The translations under genes were made by a program, and so were the position numbers. Below, one piece after another: positions 27,074 to 37,826 of a DNA stretch of 52,497 nt. Every line of letters starts with the position of its first letter. The first letter of the stretch is position 1. The notes beneath the pieces were generated by a model. It was not told the origin of the DNA. It searched no databases and saw nothing but the letters and a program-made list of their open reading frames with translations. The stretch is from Hyphococcus sp. (lineage in GTDB: Bacteria > Pseudomonadota > Alphaproteobacteria > Caulobacterales > Parvularculaceae): contig JAJFFY010000098.1 of NCBI GenBank assembly GCA_021776415.1, forward strand, positions 1-52,497. Reading direction: 5' to 3'.

Positions 27074-27640
27074 TTATTCTACGACTTTCTTCCAAATGAG
27101 ATCATCGCCGGTCCATACATACGATATACGAGACACAAAGCAGGACGGGCATGACTTACCTTTTGAATACCCCCCCCACGAATACCCCCTCACTGCAGTT
27201 CCATCGTATACAAAACGAAGCACTTCATGATCTTTATTCTTTATATTGCGTACATCAACAAGGATTACACTGTCAAAGGACAAAACAACATTGAACTTAT
27301 AATCATCTATTTCCCACTCACTCTCTTCATTGATTGGCAAGGTTGGAATAACAAATGCTAGCCCTGCTCCTGGCGCAATTAGACATAGTTTATATTGATA
27401 ATTTTTGCACTGGACGACATCTTCACCTATGTCACCGTAGGAAAAAGAAAGTCCCTCCGATGACAAATCAAAGCCTATCGTATTTAAACCATCAATACTC
27501 AAAAATTGACCGTATGCATCCGTATTTTCAGTAATAGCTGGCCGGTTAGAAATATTAGTGTCGGTCAACTGGTTAGGGCTCGGTGTAACGCAAGCATTTA
27601 ACCCAAATAATACAATCACTATAATTGATATATAGTTCAT
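27074..27640 (-). CDS. Lipoprotein, candidate immunity protein of the displaced Rhs tip
   Basis: 188 residues. A short hydrophobic leader ends in the lipobox LNAC (Cys17), so the mature protein is a lipid-anchored periplasmic or outer-membrane protein. The body is rich in Asp/Asn/Ser and beta-prone, with cysteines at CKNYQYKLC and SCPSCFVS. No known domain is recognised. Its ATG is one base after the stop of the displaced Rhs tip, and its ribosome-binding site GGAGG lies within the last codons of that gene, so the two are translationally coupled. Base composition is clearly lower in G+C than the Rhs core. A position directly after a toxin-like tip is the usual place of an immunity gene; an anchored lipoprotein would suit protection of the periplasm. 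Confidence 0.7.
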   Translation of the reverse strand: MNYISIIVIVLFGLNACVTPSPNQLTDTNISNRPAITENTDAYGQFLSIDGLNTIGFDLSSEGLSFSYGDIGEDVVQCKNYQYKLCLIAPGAGLAFVIPTLPINEESEWEIDDYKFNVVLSFDSVILVDVRNIKNKDHEVLRFVYDGTAVRGYSWGGYSKGKSCPSCFVSRISYVWTGDDLIWKKVVE

Positions 27641-27641
27641 T

Positions 27642-28934
27642 TCATCCTCCGCTTACATATCTTGATGCTGCATCACGAATTTCTTGATGGACCTCCTGCT
27701 CTCCAATGCAATCAATTTCAAATCCGCGGCTGCAACTAGCCCTTAATGGGTTATATTTTTGCGTAAAGTAAGGGGTGTCATGTAGCGCTTCATGAATCAA
27801 TGTTTCTATCTGAGACCGACCATTGCGTCCCCAGTATGCATTCCAAACGTCAACTTTCCCCGCTCCGGTTTTATTACTTGCACGAACACCAAAGCAACCA
27901 TTTGACGAACACGTCGTCTTACTGCGATTGTTTATCTCAAAACTCGAAATTTCCTCCCATGCGTTTTGAAGAGAAGAATCGCCACTTTGTTCGACTATTC
28001 GACCGGCGACTTGAGTTAGAATAGAGAGCCGTGCCCTATTAGATTTATTTCCTCCAGTTACCTTTTTAGCATAATCAGACAGATCTTTACCCGCATTGTT
28101 TTTGAAGAATTCATCTGATAATCCAGATAACGCATCGGTGGCTTGTTCCTCTGTCAATTCACCCGCTTCAACTATTATACAGTTTTCACCTCTGCATACC
28201 GGTTGCTTAGCTAGCCCGGTAGGATCAAATACATTCACCGGATCGTTACCAACATACCCATACAGATTCATCTGATCTTGATACCCAATCGGATCGGCTT
28301 GTAAGAACCTTCCTGTTTCCGGATCATAATACCGAGCTTTGTAATAGTACAGCCCGGTCTCGGTATCCAGTTTTTGGCCCGTGAACCGGAACGGGAAACC
28401 GGCATTACCTTCGGGGCCGCTTTCTCCGTAGGGGGAGTATTGGTATTTCTCAACCACATTACCAGCGCTGTCGCTCACCGCGACCACGCTCCCCAGCCTA
28501 TTCTGATGCACCCAGCTTTCCACGCCCGAACCGCTGCTGTAATCGACCATCAGGAAAGGCTCGTCTACGGAGCCAGGCAGGCGCACGTAACGGCGCGTTA
28601 GCGTTGCGCCTGCATATTCCGCGATCTCCTGATCGCCGGTGTAGTAGAACTCGCTTGTCGCGCCGCCGGCAGTTTTTGATTTCCGGGCGCCGTCGGCGTA
28701 ATAGGCGTAGGCACCCAACGCCGCGCCGCCATTATCGTTCGCCGACCGCAACACATTCTCCGCATCATAAACATAGGTCCGTCCGCGATGATCGGCGATG
28801 ATGTTGCCATTGCCGTCATGGGCGATTGACGCCGCCGCGCCGCCATCCGGCGTGATCGCCGTATACTGATTAAGACCGTTGGCGGCGGAGCCGCTACTTT
28901 TTGAAAAAAAGTAATGAAAGCAAAAAGATAACAA
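27642..28934 (-). CDS. Displaced Rhs C-terminal cassette with HExxH metalloprotease-like tip
   Basis: 430 residues if read from TTG 28934, but that start lies inside the preceding small membrane gene and looks artificial. Residues 17-240 are a copy of the Rhs-associated core of the large gene, ending at DPTG, the junction where polymorphic tips begin. After it the sequence is unrelated to the main gene: 190 residues with [14 protein letters not shown], cysteines and the zinc motif HEALH (His381, Glu382, His385) in [13 protein letters not shown], with downstream GEQEVHQEI offering a third ligand. The fold is therefore probably a zincin peptidase. There is no signal peptide and no good ribosome-binding site, so it is likely silent until recombined onto the main gene. 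The lipoprotein gene follows after 1 bp. Confidence 0.75.
   Translation of the reverse strand: MLSFCFHYFFSKSSGSAANGLNQYTAITPDGGAAASIAHDGNGNIIADHRGRTYVYDAENVLRSANDNGGAALGAYAYYADGARKSKTAGGATSEFYYTGDQEIAEYAGATLTRRYVRLPGSVDEPFLMVDYSSGSGVESWVHQNRLGSVVAVSDSAGNVVEKYQYSPYGESGPEGNAGFPFRFTGQKLDTETGLYYYKARYYDPETGRFLQADPIGYQDQMNLYGYVGNDPVNVFDPTGLAKQPVCRGENCIIVEAGELTEEQATDALSGLSDEFFKNNAGKDLSDYAKKVTGGNKSNRARLSILTQVAGRIVEQSGDSSLQNAWEEISSFEINNRSKTTCSSNGCFGVRASNKTGAGKVDVWNAYWGRNGRSQIETLIHEALHDTPYFTQKYNPLRASCSRGFEIDCIGEQEVHQEIRDAASRYVSGG
28215..28886 (-). repeat. Rhs core direct repeat, copy B (displaced cassette)
   Basis: 672 bases encoding the 224 residues from AANGLNQ to DPTG. It aligns without any gap with 29,803-30,474. 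I count 22 amino-acid differences (about 90% identity), several clustered around the segment SDSAGNVV versus TDATGAVI. Confidence 0.9.
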
Positions 28935-29184
28935 TAATAATGAATGGCAAAATTATTGGCAAGTATATAGCCAGAGGGAGAATATCTTTAATCGCACTGG
29001 TATTGAATTCATATGAAAAAATAATGGAAGCGATAAAATTTAAAAAAATGACAACCCCTATTACAGAAGTAATTATTAAAAAAATCAGTAAAGCAAAGTA
29101 GGCATATGATTTTATAATATTAAAAAACAAAGCCTTATCCACCATTCGCTTGGATTTAACAAATTTCTTTGTTGCCCATGACAT
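28894..29184 (-). CDS. A+T-rich small membrane protein, candidate immunity protein of the main Rhs tip
   Basis: 96 residues. A basic N-terminus ([17 protein letters not shown]) is followed by two or three long hydrophobic helices (~26-56 and ~70-94) made of Ile, Leu and Phe, ending FFKK. The gene is extremely A+T-rich compared with the Rhs genes on both sides, a common sign of recently exchanged immunity genes. ATG 29184 is 30 bases after the stop of the large Rhs gene; TTG 29196 is an alternative. The gene ends where the displaced core repeat begins. No family is recognised; immunity is inferred from position. Confidence 0.65.
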   Translation of the reverse strand: MSWATKKFVKSKRMVDKALFFNIIKSYAYFALLIFLIITSVIGVVIFLNFIASIIFSYEFNTSAIKDILPLAIYLPIILPFIIIVIFLLSLLFFKK

Positions 29185-29214
29185 TAACACAACCAACAGC
29201 TGGTTATGACGCCA

Positions 29215-32200
29215 CTACTTACCGCAGTTAGTTATGCTATTGCCGCCGCTTACACAACTGATACCTTCTTTAGCAGTGTCAGAAATTTCAGTGAGGGTTT
29301 CTGATGCGTTATTTGCGGCAGAATCAATCACATCCGTTACAGCTAATCCGACGGGGGTCCCTGCAACGGCAGCCGACACATCTGGTCCGGCGGCTTGGCC
29401 AACCGCAAATCCTGCACTACGACCTACGTTACCTCCCGCCTTTTTGCCTATGCTTGACAAAGCATTGCCCGCCCGTTTGCCTAGCTCTTTGCCAACTTTT
29501 GAGTTTCCGACCAGCGCCCCTATCCCAGCGCCGGCTGAGGCTCCTGTAACTTTCGCAACGGTTTCTCCCGCAGAATCCCCACGAGCGATACTGCCGCCAA
29601 GTTCGGATCCACCAGCAATTAAGGCAGAACCAACTGCCTTAATTCCCTTAGCAGGCGCTGTTATGCCAGCGACCGCAACATTCCTTGTAACATCGCCGCC
29701 GCTCACTGATTGATTAGTTGCTTTAGAAACGATAAGATCCGTCGCGATGGAGACTGTTACTGCGACAGCAACAGCAATACATACACCACCGCATACAAAT
29801 TTCCCTGTTGGATCTGTCGCATTCACCGGATCATTGCCAACATAGGCATAGAGGTTCATCTGATCCTCATAGCCAATCGGATCAGTCTGCAAGAACCTCC
29901 CTGTCTCGGGATCATAGAACCGGGCCTTATAATAATACAGCCCGGTCTCAGCGTCGAGCTTCTGGCCTGTGAACCGGAACGGGAAGCCGGCGTCGCCTTC
30001 GGGGCCGCTTTCTCCGTAGGGGGAGTATTGATATTTCTCGATCACCGCGCCGGTTGCGTCCGTCACTGCGACCACCGAGCCAAGCCGGTTCTGATGCGCC
30101 CAGCTTTCCACGCCCGAACCGCTGCTGTAATCGATCATCAGGAAAGGTTCGTCTACGGAACCCGGAAGGCGCACGTAACGGCGCGTTAGCGTTGCGCCTG
30201 CATATTCCGCGATCTCCTGATCGCCGGTGTAGTAGAAGACGCTTGTCGCCCCGCCGGCGGTTTTTGATTTCCGGGCGCCGTCGGCGTAATAGGCGTAAAC
30301 GCCCAACGCCGCGCCGCCATTATCGTTCGCCGCACGCAAGATATTTTCCGCATCATAGACATAAGTCCGCCCGCGATGGTCCGTGGTGATGTTGCCATTG
30401 CCGTCATGGACGATTGACGCAGCCGCGCCGCCGTCCGGCGTGATCGCCGTATACTGATTAAGACCGTTCGCGGCATAAGCATCCGAGGAATTCCCCGCCG
30501 GCGACCATTTCAATAGCGGGTCATTGAGCGATTTGGAGATAAGCTGGCCCACCGGGTTGTAAGCGAAATCATAGGCAATCTCCGCACCGGCCGCATTGCA
30601 GTTTGCCGGCGCCGCGCCGGTGAGGTTCCAGTCATGACAGGTCAAATCCCCCCGCGCCGTGTAACCGTATTGCGCCGAGGTTCCGTTGGCGTAGCTCACC
30701 GACTGACGCCGCGACAGCGCGTCATAGGAAACGCTCGCCAAAACCCGCGCGCCGTCCTTCGCCGACGTCACCCGGTTGAGCGCATCATAGACAAAGTCAA
30801 CGTCGAAACTGTCCGGATAAGTCAGCTTACTGACATTGCCGGCCTGGTCATAGGCGTAAGACACCGGCAGCGCCCCACCATGGGTCTGGCTCAACAGCCG
30901 GCCCGCCGCATCGTAAGATAACCCAAGCGGCGCCCCGTCATGAGCGGCGCTTATGCGCCGCCCCACGAGATCATAGGTGAAGGAGTGGCTGACCGTGCGG
31001 CCATTGGCCGTATGCGTCGGCGCGCCCGGAACCGTCCGGTCGAGCAGCCGGCCCAGATTGTCATAGAACAACGTGATCACCCTCCCATCGCGCGCCCGCT
31101 TCGTGATCTGGTTGCCATTGGCGTCGTAGGCGTATTCCTCATAGTCCATGGTTGACGAAACCCCGACCGTCGCCTTGTCCGGGAACCGTGTGCGGAACAG
31201 ACGGTCGAACCCGTCATATTCGTAAGTGGTGAGGTTGCCGTTGGCGTCCTCAACGGTCGCGATCTGGCCGCTCGGCGCGTAGGTGTATTGCTGGTAGCAT
31301 TGCTGGAGAGTGCCGGTAGACGGATCGTAATTGGCGCGCATGGTCGCGCAGTCCAGCGTCGCGCCCGTGCCGTCGGTCAGCCCATCCCAGGCGCGGATGA
31401 TTTTGACCGGCCGCCCCGCCGCGTCATAGACCGTGCGCGTGGCGCGGCCTTCGGCGTCAACCGTCACCTGCGGGCGGTCCAGAGTGTCGTAATAGGTGAA
31501 GCTGATAAAGCCGTCCGGGTCTTTTGTGGTCAGCGTCTGGCTGGTTAGCGAATAAGTGGTCTCACTCACCACCCAATAGGTTTGGTTGGCATTGGTCGCT
31601 GAGGCGCAAGAAGTCGCTGTTCCGCTTCCCGCCTGGACGCAAGTTTTCGTCTCGCGGCCATTGGCGTCATAGATGTGCTCAACCTTATTGCCGAGCGCGT
31701 GGATTTCCGTCAGCGGCCGGCCCGCATTGTCATAGGTGAAAGTGAAGACATCGGTTACGTCCGTACGCGGACCATTCACGCTCAATGGCGCGCCCCAGCC
31801 CGTATGGGCGGTGATTGCTGTGTTGATGTTCAAACCACTCGGATCAACCGTGACGCCGTTAAAGACGCCCTTTAGCCCGTAGCTTGAGGTTGTAAGCTCG
31901 CTCTCGGGGTTGGTGGCGCTGGTCAGGCGCCCATTGGTGTCATAGGCGTAGGTCCAGCGCGGGCGGGCGCCGACTGGGTCTGCCGGCTGGTCCACGTAGC
32001 GCGCCTGATATTTCCCGGCGCCGGTAGTCCAATAGGTGATGTTGGTCGTATTGCCTCGCGGATCAGTAAGGCTGAGCGGTGCATTGAAGGTTAAGTCATA
32101 GGTCGCAGTGGTCGCCAGCGGGCTGGTGCAAGTCGTATCGGTGCTGGCGCATTGCTCAACCCGCGTCACATTAGAACTGGCGTCATAAAACGCGCGCAGT

Positions 32201-35200
32201 TTGACGCCGTTCGTCAAGGTGCGTTCGCTCAATCGTCCGAGCCCGTCATATTGCGCGAGGGTGATATCACCGACACGGTCGACCGATTTGATCGTATTGC
32301 CATCCTCGTCGAAATAATCGACAGATTCCGCGCCCAGGGGATCAATCACCCCTCCGCGGCGCCCGCCGCCCGGCGCATAGGTCCAGCGTTCGCCATGGGC
32401 GTTTTCGTAATATTCCAGCTTGTTGGCGACATCATAGGCAAAGATCTGGTTAGGAACGGCAAAGCCAGGCTGGGTGATATTGAGCAGGCTGATTTCGCCG
32501 CTCGGGAATGAGGAGTTTCCGCCGAAACTGTAACTCGTCAGTTTGCCGTCGGCATGGGTGACTTGTTCCGGGCCTAAGCTGATCGTTCGGTTTGCGTCGT
32601 CCGTTACAGTGTTTGGTTTTATGGCCGGGCCAACGAATGTCAGACTGCGGCCGATTGTGTTTTCTACTTTCGTCAACTTGTGCAAACAATAAACGCCCGG
32701 CGCGGCCGGCCCGGGATCGGGGCAGTCCTGATAGGTGAGCGTAATCCCGACGCCAGAGGGGAAGCTCCAATTCGTTGCGCGGAAGCCGGTTTTGTCAGGA
32801 TGAGCCGCCAGGATTCCCGAGTTGATCCCCTCCCACCAACCAACGTCGAAACCGCGCCAGAACGCGTAGCTGATTGTGTCCTTGCCGGGATTGGTCAGCG
32901 TGAAGGAGAGATTATCCCGCCGCCAGACCAGAGCCGTCACATGATTGGCGGTGGGGTTTGCTGTCCAGGGCAGGCCCATATAACGCGCGCCCGATTGCGT
33001 AAGACGGGCTGCGCCGCCCTCGGTCGGATAAAACGTATTCGCATCGAGCTTGCGGTAGAATTGAACCGTTTGTCCGTTGAAGGTCGCGCTGACAGTATTG
33101 TCACCGAAACCATCCGTCCACCAGGCAGCAGCGAGCGCGCCTATCGTTTCTTGCTTGATGGCGTCATGGGAGCTCGCAATCGTCGCACCGTAAATTCCGT
33201 CCATCACCAGGACCAAAGCGAGAGACCGCGAGGCGAACAGCCCGCGGCTCGCCCCCAGCGCTTCATTGCCGGAGCCCGAGATCGACATCGGCATGTTCCA
33301 ATTATGCCGCCACAACGGATCGCCGGCACTGAACTCGCCGCTTTGGAAGCTGCGCGAAAAGCTGAGCGAATAGGGAAAATTCCCGGACCCGGCCGTCAGC
33401 AGCGCGCCTGTGGGAAGGCTCAGCCGCCCGCTGCGCAGATCGGCCGTATGTGCGAATTTGTCTTCCTCTTCTTCTTTCAAAAGATCCGCAGGCGTTGGCA
33501 AATCAACCAAGCTGAGTTCTTCAGGTGCGCTGGCGCCAGCGGCGCCGCCTTTGCTCATCCGATTGCCGCTCGTAAAGGCAATATGCGCGATCTCGGAAAA
33601 GTCCGGCTTATAAGCGATGAAAGCTGCGCCACGTCCGAGATTAACGGCGCAATTGGGTATACTTGCACTTTGAGGAAGGGGCAAAAGTCGGCCACAGCGA
33701 AGACCAGGCCCCAGATATGCATCCTGCGCAGCGACCACATCATAGCCCGCATCAAGATAATTTTGAATCCGTGGCTTGAGCGCATTTAGTTCAAAGCAGT
33801 AGTAAACGCCAATGACTGTCTGTCCCTCACAATCCGCATGGCCGTCCGATGAAAGAACGCCATCTGCTAGATTCGAAAGGTCGCTTCCGGCTTGAAAATA
33901 TATAAACGGATAGACGCCATAGAGCGGACCCGGCGTACCTTCAATATGCGAAGCTGGAGATTGCGCGGGCATCGCCTTGGCCGCCGCCGTTTTGTTGGCC
34001 CAGCTAAAGCGTTGTGCTGTGCCGCCAGGCGCAGTTGTATCAAGCTGCTGCGCCATGACGCTTGCCTCCAGCGCCGCAGCGCCTGCCGCCAAGCTACGGC
34101 GCATCGGGACCGCGTCAATTCCAGCCAATGGCGACGAAACCGCCGTATGCATCGACATAGTCGCAGCGTCGTCGCTGATGCTGTAATATCCATAATCGGC
34201 TGATGGTACACAGGTGCCATTGGAGCATGTCGCCTTATCGGTATAGGCGGCATGCGTGATGCCGTATGACCAACCGATCGTATAATGATGTTGGATAGAG
34301 GTCACATGCGTCCCTGCGGCGATGTCGCTCAACCGCGTAAACTCTTCCAGCCACGCGCCCAGAATGCGATAACGCACATCTTCTGAAACGCGCGCATTAC
34401 GTTGAATACTGTCGGGCGCCTCGAGCTCGCCCGGAAACGGCTCAACTTCTATTGGGGCGCTGCCGCCGTAAAACATCGATATCGGGCGATCGAGGCCCAG
34501 TTCCCGATTAGCGTGTCGCACGCCATCGGCCGTCACATATCCAGTCGACAGCGCAAGCACCGCTCGCGTTGAAAGGATAATGAATGGCGAATATGTATCA
34601 TCAAGGTAACCGCCGCTGTCAGCCGCATAGGGAGCGTTCGCACTAACGATGGCGCTAGTTCCGCGCAGCGCCGGATTACAGCTCCGCCTATAGCCAACAC
34701 CGGGAACAGTTACGTCGTTAATTGTTAGTCCGACAGTGTGATAATAGAGGAAATTGTTGCAATATATGTTATCTAGTAGCGGCAACGTGCCGTCGCCTGT
34801 AACGCCGCCCTGCCCGTTAAATCCATTTGGCTCAAGCGCAACACGTTTGCCACTGATTTCGTCTGCGAATAAGTCAAAAGAAACAGATGAGCCCGGATCG
34901 CCGGGGTCTAGGACGGGATCCATCGTGACCGTAAACTTCATGCGATATTGGTCGGGAATAGCGTCCCATGTCGCGGTCAGTTGGTAGCGCGATGGTGCAA
35001 GTGCATATTGCCCCGGCGTAATAGGCTCTATCACGCGGCCGCCAATAATGTCTCTTACCGAGGCTTCGGGCTTGTTCGCCTCAATCCAATTCCAAAGATT
35101 TGTCGCGCATAGATCCAGATGCGAACGCAAACCTGCTTCGTTAAAAGTTTTGGCATAGGGTGACCCAGATATCGTGCTCGTGGTCGCGGGCGCGCCTGCT

Positions 35201-35943
35201 GTGAGCGCCTGTCCATTTGAACAAGAAGACCCTGCCGCCGCGCGGAAATCTTGCCCGCCAAACTGCATCGGCGCGATCTCTTGATAGGTCTTATAGGCGG
35301 CATCATAAGTTATTGACGCACCATCAACCGTCGCTGTCACCCAAGCATGGGCAATGGCGAGCGAGCTGACGGCGCCGCTGAGGCCAGCGCAATTCGTGCC
35401 GCCATTGACCCGACCTGGAATGCCGCCATTGGCGAGCATTCGACACACGTCTTCGGCGTCTGTTTGCCCAAGCCATTGTGATACTTCCGAACCGCTATTC
35501 AGGCTCAAGACGCCATATTGGATCTTGATGTTGGAGATGGATGCGCCGTTGAGGCTCGCCTCATCAAGAAGCTCATAGAGCAATTGCGCCTGATCAAAAG
35601 ACGTGCCTGATTTGTCGAGATGCGCCCCGAGCGCGCCTTTGGAAGAACCAAATGTCGGATAATAGTCTATATTGTCATGCACATATTCGAAAATGAGATT
35701 GGCGTCATAGCGCAACCCCCTTGCAAGACTTTTGATTTCGTCGGAGCGCCCATCGCCATAACCGGCAGTATGCGTCGTCGACGCCCCGTAATAACTGGTT
35801 ACAGCGCTGCTTGCTGGGTCAAGAAGGGCGGCCTCGCCAAATCGAAAGGAAGGAAGATATGACTGCGCGTTAGCGCTAACGCATAGCGCGCCTGCCGTTG
35901 CCATACCAATCGCTAGTTTATTCATAACTCGGACGAAGTTCAT
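29215..35943 (-). CDS. Large secreted Rhs/YD-repeat protein with polymorphic C-terminal tip
   Basis: 2242 residues. A Sec signal peptide (cleavage near ANA|QS, residue 26) is followed by a transglutaminase-like domain (~65-220: [23 protein letters not shown] with His199, TYDAAY with Asp214) in which the catalytic Cys is replaced by Ser/Phe, so it is probably inactive. A beta-rich region leads to the start of Rhs repeats near 840 ([22 protein letters not shown]). Many YD repeats follow ([27 protein letters not shown]) up to the Rhs core ending at DPTG, residue 2047. The last 195 residues are a glycine/alanine-rich hydrophobic tip ([28 protein letters not shown]). GGAG precedes ATG 35943 by 6 bases. 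Secreted WapA-like toxins and Rhs effectors share this layout. Confidence 0.88.
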   Translation of the reverse strand: MNFVRVMNKLAIGMATAGALCVSANAQSYLPSFRFGEAALLDPASSAVTSYYGASTTHTAGYGDGRSDEIKSLARGLRYDANLIFEYVHDNIDYYPTFGSSKGALGAHLDKSGTSFDQAQLLYELLDEASLNGASISNIKIQYGVLSLNSGSEVSQWLGQTDAEDVCRMLANGGIPGRVNGGTNCAGLSGAVSSLAIAHAWVTATVDGASITYDAAYKTYQEIAPMQFGGQDFRAAAGSSCSNGQALTAGAPATTSTISGSPYAKTFNEAGLRSHLDLCATNLWNWIEANKPEASVRDIIGGRVIEPITPGQYALAPSRYQLTATWDAIPDQYRMKFTVTMDPVLDPGDPGSSVSFDLFADEISGKRVALEPNGFNGQGGVTGDGTLPLLDNIYCNNFLYYHTVGLTINDVTVPGVGYRRSCNPALRGTSAIVSANAPYAADSGGYLDDTYSPFIILSTRAVLALSTGYVTADGVRHANRELGLDRPISMFYGGSAPIEVEPFPGELEAPDSIQRNARVSEDVRYRILGAWLEEFTRLSDIAAGTHVTSIQHHYTIGWSYGITHAAYTDKATCSNGTCVPSADYGYYSISDDAATMSMHTAVSSPLAGIDAVPMRRSLAAGAAALEASVMAQQLDTTAPGGTAQRFSWANKTAAAKAMPAQSPASHIEGTPGPLYGVYPFIYFQAGSDLSNLADGVLSSDGHADCEGQTVIGVYYCFELNALKPRIQNYLDAGYDVVAAQDAYLGPGLRCGRLLPLPQSASIPNCAVNLGRGAAFIAYKPDFSEIAHIAFTSGNRMSKGGAAGASAPEELSLVDLPTPADLLKEEEEDKFAHTADLRSGRLSLPTGALLTAGSGNFPYSLSFSRSFQSGEFSAGDPLWRHNWNMPMSISGSGNEALGASRGLFASRSLALVLVMDGIYGATIASSHDAIKQETIGALAAAWWTDGFGDNTVSATFNGQTVQFYRKLDANTFYPTEGGAARLTQSGARYMGLPWTANPTANHVTALVWRRDNLSFTLTNPGKDTISYAFWRGFDVGWWEGINSGILAAHPDKTGFRATNWSFPSGVGITLTYQDCPDPGPAAPGVYCLHKLTKVENTIGRSLTFVGPAIKPNTVTDDANRTISLGPEQVTHADGKLTSYSFGGNSSFPSGEISLLNITQPGFAVPNQIFAYDVANKLEYYENAHGERWTYAPGGGRRGGVIDPLGAESVDYFDEDGNTIKSVDRVGDITLAQYDGLGRLSERTLTNGVKLRAFYDASSNVTRVEQCASTDTTCTSPLATTATYDLTFNAPLSLTDPRGNTTNITYWTTGAGKYQARYVDQPADPVGARPRWTYAYDTNGRLTSATNPESELTTSSYGLKGVFNGVTVDPSGLNINTAITAHTGWGAPLSVNGPRTDVTDVFTFTYDNAGRPLTEIHALGNKVEHIYDANGRETKTCVQAGSGTATSCASATNANQTYWVVSETTYSLTSQTLTTKDPDGFISFTYYDTLDRPQVTVDAEGRATRTVYDAAGRPVKIIRAWDGLTDGTGATLDCATMRANYDPSTGTLQQCYQQYTYAPSGQIATVEDANGNLTTYEYDGFDRLFRTRFPDKATVGVSSTMDYEEYAYDANGNQITKRARDGRVITLFYDNLGRLLDRTVPGAPTHTANGRTVSHSFTYDLVGRRISAAHDGAPLGLSYDAAGRLLSQTHGGALPVSYAYDQAGNVSKLTYPDSFDVDFVYDALNRVTSAKDGARVLASVSYDALSRRQSVSYANGTSAQYGYTARGDLTCHDWNLTGAAPANCNAAGAEIAYDFAYNPVGQLISKSLNDPLLKWSPAGNSSDAYAANGLNQYTAITPDGGAAASIVHDGNGNITTDHRGRTYVYDAENILRAANDNGGAALGVYAYYADGARKSKTAGGATSVFYYTGDQEIAEYAGATLTRRYVRLPGSVDEPFLMIDYSSGSGVESWAHQNRLGSVVAVTDATGAVIEKYQYSPYGESGPEGDAGFPFRFTGQKLDAETGLYYYKARFYDPETGRFLQTDPIGYEDQMNLYAYVGNDPVNATDPTGKFVCGGVCIAVAVAVTVSIATDLIVSKATNQSVSGGDVTRNVAVAGITAPAKGIKAVGSALIAGGSELGGSIARGDSAGETVAKVTGASAGAGIGALVGNSKVGKELGKRAGNALSSIGKKAGGNVGRSAGFAVGQAAGPDVSAAVAGTPVGLAVTDVIDSAANNASETLTEISDTAKEGISCVSGGNSITNCGK
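29803..30474 (-). repeat. Rhs core direct repeat, copy A (main gene)
   Basis: Codons 1824-2047 of the large Rhs gene, colinear with 28,215-28,886 over 672 bases with no gaps. Recombination between the copies would delete the A+T-rich membrane gene and the present tip and attach the HExxH tip in frame. Confidence 0.9.
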
Positions 35944-35999
35944 CGCCGTCTCCTCAAAAAATTATTAGCAACAACAGACACTCACTATTCACATGCCGC

Positions 36000-37628
36000 T
36001 TAAAACGGTGGGAGTCCGCCACCTCCACCGCCTCCACCGCCGCCGCCAGATGCAGAAACCGTGACGCTTGCAACGTCGCCCCCGCCCTGCCCGTCGCTAA
36101 CGGCGTATTGAAACTCCCCGACAGCGTTTGTCGGGCTTAACCAGCGAAAGCGAACCGAAGCGCCGCCATTTATTATTTGCACCTCACCCAACCCGATCGG
36201 AAAGACCTGGAAAACAGTGAGGCTGGTCTCAATATCGCTGTCATTGGCCAATACGTTGAGCGTCGTCCATGCGGTGAAGTTGACGTTGCTGAAAGCGTCA
36301 TTGTTGGCAGTTGGCGGGTCATTGACCGCATTGACTGTCATGGACACAGTTGCGGTGTCGCTAGAGGTTCCATCAGACACAGTGTATGTAAAACTGTCCG
36401 AACCATTCTGGTTGGCGTTCGGCGTATAGCGAAGCTGCGTGCCGCTATTGACGATCGCCACCACACCTTTCGAGCCGTTGGTCTTGGACGTAATCGTTAT
36501 GCTTTGCCCATCCGGCTCAATGTCATTGGTTCGAGGATCAAACGTCAGCACGACATCCTCATTCGTCGATTTGGAATCATTCACAGCGTTTGGAGGATCG
36601 TCCAACGCCGCAATCGTAACGCTCACACTCGCCGTGTCCGTTCCGCCATTGCCGTCAGAAATTGTGTAAGTGAAGCTGTCGGAGCCATTCTGGTTAGAGT
36701 TCGGCGTATACTGCACTTGCGTTCCGCTAGTGACGATCGCAACTGAGCCCTTAGAGCCATTGGTTGTGGATGTAATCGTCAGGCTATCGCCTTCTAAATC
36801 AGTATCATTCCCGCGGGTGTCGATCGTCTTTGCAGTGTCTTCGTTGGTCGATAGGGTGTCGTTTACGGCGACGGGCGCGTCATTAACCGCATTGACCGTC
36901 ACAGTGATAACGCCGGTATCGCTAAGCGCCCCGTCGCTAGCGTCATAAACGAAGCTATCTGTTCCGTTAAAATCTGCATTCGGCGTATAGATGATCGACG
37001 TTCCGCTTTTCACTGCGGTTCCATTATTCGGAGTACCGACTACGCCGATACTCAGCGTATCCAGATCAGGATCTATATCGTTGTTGAGAGGATTGATGGT
37101 TGTCGAACTGTCTTCATTCACCGATACGGAATCATCATAAGCAACAGGGGAATCATTGTCGCTGACGACAGTGACCGTAATATTGGCGGTTGCTTGTGAA
37201 ATTCCATCGCTGATCGTGTATGTGAAACTGTCAACGCCGTTGAAATTTAAGCTAGGCGTATATCTAATCCAATCATCATCAATAACTGTCACAATCTCAG
37301 AAACGCCATTTGATGGCGTCCCCACACTTACAACAACAAGCGCGTCTCCGTTCAAATCGGAATCATTCGTTAAAACGTAAATATCCTTTGCGGTGTCTTC
37401 GGCCGTGCTTACGTCATCATCAATCGGCATCGGCTGGCCGCCCAGCTCGACCAGCGTCCTGTTGCCAGCAGCGTCATAATTATACTTGGCGACTTGGCCA
37501 TCCTCGTAATCGATCTGGGTAAGCCGTCCCAATTTATCATAGATGTAGGTTTCTTGAGCTGTCGCCGCGGAACAAATCACCGACGCAAGCAATAAGGCTA
37601 TAAAGTTCAAAAACTTGGATATGCGCAT
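36000..37628 (-). CDS. Secreted protein with YD repeat and five cadherin-like/tandem-95 domains
   Basis: 542 residues. A Sec signal peptide (MRISKFLNFIALLLAS.., cleavage near ATA|QE) is followed by two YD repeats (YIYDKLGRLTQIDY, YNYDAAGNRTLVEL) like those of the Rhs genes. Then come five ~93-residue Ig/cadherin-like repeats, four of them carrying NED and NDxD motifs (for example NDTLSTNEDTAKTID, YTPNSNQNGSDSFTYTISDG), typical of Ca-binding tandem-95 adhesion modules. The C-terminus is a run of eleven Gly followed by LPPF. ATG 37628 is chosen because AAAGG precedes it by 5 bases. It is 57 bp upstream of the large Rhs gene on the same strand and probably in the same operon. A role as adhesin or carrier for the Rhs toxin is inference. 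Confidence 0.82.
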   Translation of the reverse strand: MRISKFLNFIALLLASVICSAATAQETYIYDKLGRLTQIDYEDGQVAKYNYDAAGNRTLVELGGQPMPIDDDVSTAEDTAKDIYVLTNDSDLNGDALVVVSVGTPSNGVSEIVTVIDDDWIRYTPSLNFNGVDSFTYTISDGISQATANITVTVVSDNDSPVAYDDSVSVNEDSSTTINPLNNDIDPDLDTLSIGVVGTPNNGTAVKSGTSIIYTPNADFNGTDSFVYDASDGALSDTGVITVTVNAVNDAPVAVNDTLSTNEDTAKTIDTRGNDTDLEGDSLTITSTTNGSKGSVAIVTSGTQVQYTPNSNQNGSDSFTYTISDGNGGTDTASVSVTIAALDDPPNAVNDSKSTNEDVVLTFDPRTNDIEPDGQSITITSKTNGSKGVVAIVNSGTQLRYTPNANQNGSDSFTYTVSDGTSSDTATVSMTVNAVNDPPTANNDAFSNVNFTAWTTLNVLANDSDIETSLTVFQVFPIGLGEVQIINGGASVRFRWLSPTNAVGEFQYAVSDGQGGGDVASVTVSASGGGGGGGGGGGLPPF

Positions 37629-37826
37629 CATAACCTTTCCATACATCTGAGGAGGATGGCCCGTCGGCCTGCTCGCTCCGTAAAATTTCGACACAGTTCC
37701 TCATGTCGCGAACAGGCATCGCGACGTCTTCGTCAAAACCGTTATTGAGAAAGCCAGCAAACAAGGACGCGCGGGCAACATGGCGTTGTAGGGTTTTCTT
37801 AGTCGCCTATTTTAATCCGGTATCGT

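Noticed and set aside
30634..33789. Several plus-strand frames of 70-370 residues opposite the Rhs gene
   Set aside because: Arg/Pro/Ala-rich shadows of the repetitive Rhs coding sequence without start signals.
36050..37400. Tandem DNA repeats that might be a CRISPR or VNTR array
   Set aside because: They are the coding sequence of diverged cadherin-like protein domains with a ~280-base period.
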